Below, piece by piece: positions 61,927 through 64,000 of a stretch of DNA of 64,000 nucleotides. The stretch's first letter is position 1. The number at the start of each line of letters is the position of its first letter. Source of the stretch: Stichopus chloronotus (taxonomy: Eukaryota; Echinodermata; Holothuroidea; Aspidochirotida; Stichopodidae). The position numbers and the translations under genes are program-made. Where the stretch lies: positions 14,305,111 through 14,369,110 of the forward strand of contig CM037836.1 in the NCBI GenBank assembly GCA_021234535.1, in the 5' to 3' direction. Below the pieces are notes generated by a model, which was not told the origin of the DNA, ran no database searches, and saw only the letters and a list, made by a program, of their open reading frames with translations.

Positions 61927-63339
61927 CTATAAGATGAAACATAAAGAATATGAGGAACTATGAAACGATGTAAACGAGGTAGATCTTCCATAATATTATA
62001 ATTATGACGTAACAAGCTGATGAAACAATAATCTTGTCTTTTATTTCTTTGAATAGTTTCTTTGATCATTTTCATTATGTCTTGAGTGACCTTTGTTTAA
62101 CCTCTCCAGCTTTTTCGTAACTTGCGTCACACATGTTACACTGAAAACAGTCACTAGCTAAATGGCTCAATAATACGTTACTACAATGGAAATGTCACCC
62201 AAACAGTTGACCTCGCTGACCAATTATATAAAGCAATACACAAAGTAATGATTAGCAGTTGGTCTGAGAGAAGAGGCTAGGAACAAACTCAAGTGACATA
62301 AACCATGCTAAAGTTCACTTTATCGCTCAAGGTTTTATTCGTTAGGCAATCTTTGTATCAATCCATAAAAGTACCATTGTTGACTACCCAAGATAACACA
62401 CGATGATATTAAGTTCGTCAGTTCAGGGTCATGTTGTGTACTAAAAGGGCAATAATTGCCTTATTATTGGGTTGGCATTTGAGTCAACTATATATTCGAT
62501 AATATGTCGATGTGGCACACGTTTGAATCGTTGTTATGACGCTAGGTGTTTGTTTTGACTTTTTTTTTTTTTTTAGTAAACTAGAATTGCTTAATGCACT
62601 ACATGAGCCCTGTAGAAATCAACATCAAGCTCAATGAGATTGCCAAGTATCATTGTATTTTATTTACTCGTTAGGTTCAAGTAAATGTTAATGATTAACA
62701 ACAGTAATAATACGTTCATATAAACCTTAGGATATTCAAATATGTTTCTCGCTACATTGTGTACGTTCATTTTATTTTTATTTATTTTTTTTTTTTTGCA
62801 ACGTAACAATCTCACCAGCTTCTATGGCCCGTGTAAAATAACTCTCCACGGACAGAGTTGACTTACCATCCTTGACAACCCACATATCATTCTTTACAAC
62901 TTACTTGACCCTTGATCTTTGGCAACCTACTTGATTGATCCTTGTTTAAGATTTTGATTCCATTTTTCATATGTATTTATTGAGCAAATCAGAGACTGCT
63001 GCTCTGCGTAGAGTGACGTGTTGTCTCAGGTTCCAAACTTCAAGCATTGAACACACAAAAGATCTGAATTCTAGTAACGACATAGTCGAGATAAGCTTAA
63101 GTTACCTTCTGTATTCTCGTAGACTCGAAACCTACTCGAAGAGGTTGAACCCATTCACTCTCTGCCTCCAACATCTCTCCCCTCACTAGGTTCTAATTAC
63201 AGTCGGTACTATCTATAATTACCCAGGGGTTTCCTATATAGGAACCCCGTAATAACTTAAACCATAGCACCCTCTGCAAAACTCTCATATACCTAACCGG
63301 GGATCAAAGACAGTATAGCGTGGAAGACGCAAGACCGGT
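61927..63339. other. Upstream flank or intron of the SLC5-like gene, no exon recognised
   Basis: The transporter needs an upstream exon ending in phase 2 and coding the N-terminus plus most of helix 1. I found no open stretch with that character on the minus strand here. A minus-strand GTAAGT sits near 62,870, after short repeats of GTCAAGGATC type, and could end a non-coding 5' exon. The rest is AT-rich sequence with T tracts (62,560 and 62,780). Confidence 0.5.
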
Positions 63340-63399
63340 TACCGTGCACAATTGCGCGTTGTTCATATATACAACATACTGCATTTCAGCCGAAATTTA

Positions 63400-63650
63400 C
63401 TCGGGCTCCCGGACGATATCCCAGGTGTCCGGCCGGACATCGTTCGGACATCAGGCGAATTTTTGGCGATGAGTTTCAGATGCCCGACGATGCCGGACTA
63501 ATTTTAAGTCCAAATTTAAAATAAACTCAGCTCTCCGTTTGACTCAGGATAACGGACCCGATATCCGACAGAAGATCTGCAGGTGCTCGGTCGATAGGGC
63601 CCAAAAATACCCCGTCGGGGACTAATCGTAAACTCAAAGGGACTTAATTG
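63400..63650. other. CpG-rich patch with GC palindrome
   Basis: This 250-base stretch has many CpG dinucleotides in an otherwise CpG-poor, AT-rich surrounding. It contains the perfect palindrome TGTCCGGCCGGACA at 63426-63439 and further CGGAC/GTCCG copies nearby. It could be a promoter-type CpG patch of the transporter or a neighbouring gene, or the end of a mobile element. I recognise neither. Confidence 0.4.
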
Positions 63651-64000
63651 TGACTAGGGTATAATGAAATTTTTGGTATTGTAACGAATCATGTCTTGGG
63701 TCGTCATACTCTTCCGAAACGGAGCTGACATGTGAGTGACTTCGATCAGGGAATATTCAACCGAAAGAGGCACGTGTGGAGTCCGTAATTCGACTGATTC
63801 AAGTATCACCTTTTTAAGTCAATGTGTTGAGTACTGAATAAATTGTCTCGGGTAACAACCCACCGACTGTTCTGAAAAAAAAATCCCCCGTTAACAAGCC
63901 ATACCAACAGGCTATGCAACATAAAGTCCCCTGCTGAAAACCTCTGATGACAAACAGCATGCACGTTCACTTGTGACCCACTTTCTGAACTTAAAACTTT

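Noticed and set aside
61930..62075. In-frame extension of transporter exon a back to a Met near 62,075
   Set aside because: It is polar and unlike the helix 1 expected there, and a good acceptor separates it from FLLADRN.
1..64000. CRISPR arrays, bacterial operons, rRNA genes or viral gene blocks
   Set aside because: No direct-repeat/spacer array of regular period, no ribosomal or viral core sequence and no multi-gene operon structure was seen. The sequence behaves as animal nuclear DNA.

Overview
The window looks like animal nuclear DNA. It is AT-rich, has no prokaryotic operon layout, and carries one multi-exon gene with GT-AG introns of 0.3 to 2.3 kb plus several families of small DNA transposons. 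A marine invertebrate, perhaps an echinoderm, is my best guess from the transporter sequence and repeat style, but this is inference only.

Region 1-29.7 kb: no protein-coding gene could be recognised. It is dense in the short palindromic word TACTGTA/TACAGTA. It holds a 1.15-kb field of a 16-bp motif (TGTTGCGGACGTTACA) and a partner motif (TGTTGACGGAAAAT), two copies of a TTAA-flanked MITE (one nested inside an older repeat whose other copy is an empty site), one copy of a second TTAA-flanked MITE, a LINE (L2/CR1-type) remnant at 20.6-21.05 kb, a 199-bp tandem duplication and a minisatellite. At 29.78-29.88 kb a CpG-rich patch with a minus-strand TATATAA and a consensus splice donor looks like the promoter and first, non-coding exon of a minus-strand gene. 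If so, the TACTGTA-rich 30 kb would be its introns.

Region 30-48.7 kb: apparently intergenic. It has two hAT-type non-autonomous elements with recognisable 8-bp target duplications (30.2-31.3 and 32.1-32.8 kb), a related inverted fragment at 37.5-37.8 kb, further copies of the second TTAA MITE family (34.6-35.06 and 45.02-45.58 kb), poly-C tracts and low-complexity repeats.

Region 48.8-61.9 kb, minus strand: a sodium/solute symporter of the SLC5 family (SMCT/SMVT/iodide-transporter-like branch). It was reconstructed as 13 exons with continuous reading phase. The first exon(s), coding for the N-terminus and most of the first membrane helix, were not found and probably lie beyond 64,000. Two introns carry copies of a TA-flanked MITE, one of them a long foldback. 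Region 61.9-64 kb holds no recognised exon and ends with a CpG-rich patch at 63.4-63.65 kb.

No multi-gene system (defence, CRISPR, biosynthesis) is visible. The most unusual signals are the 16-bp motif field near 1.4-2.6 kb and the sharp loss of the TACTGTA word at the putative promoter near 29.8 kb.
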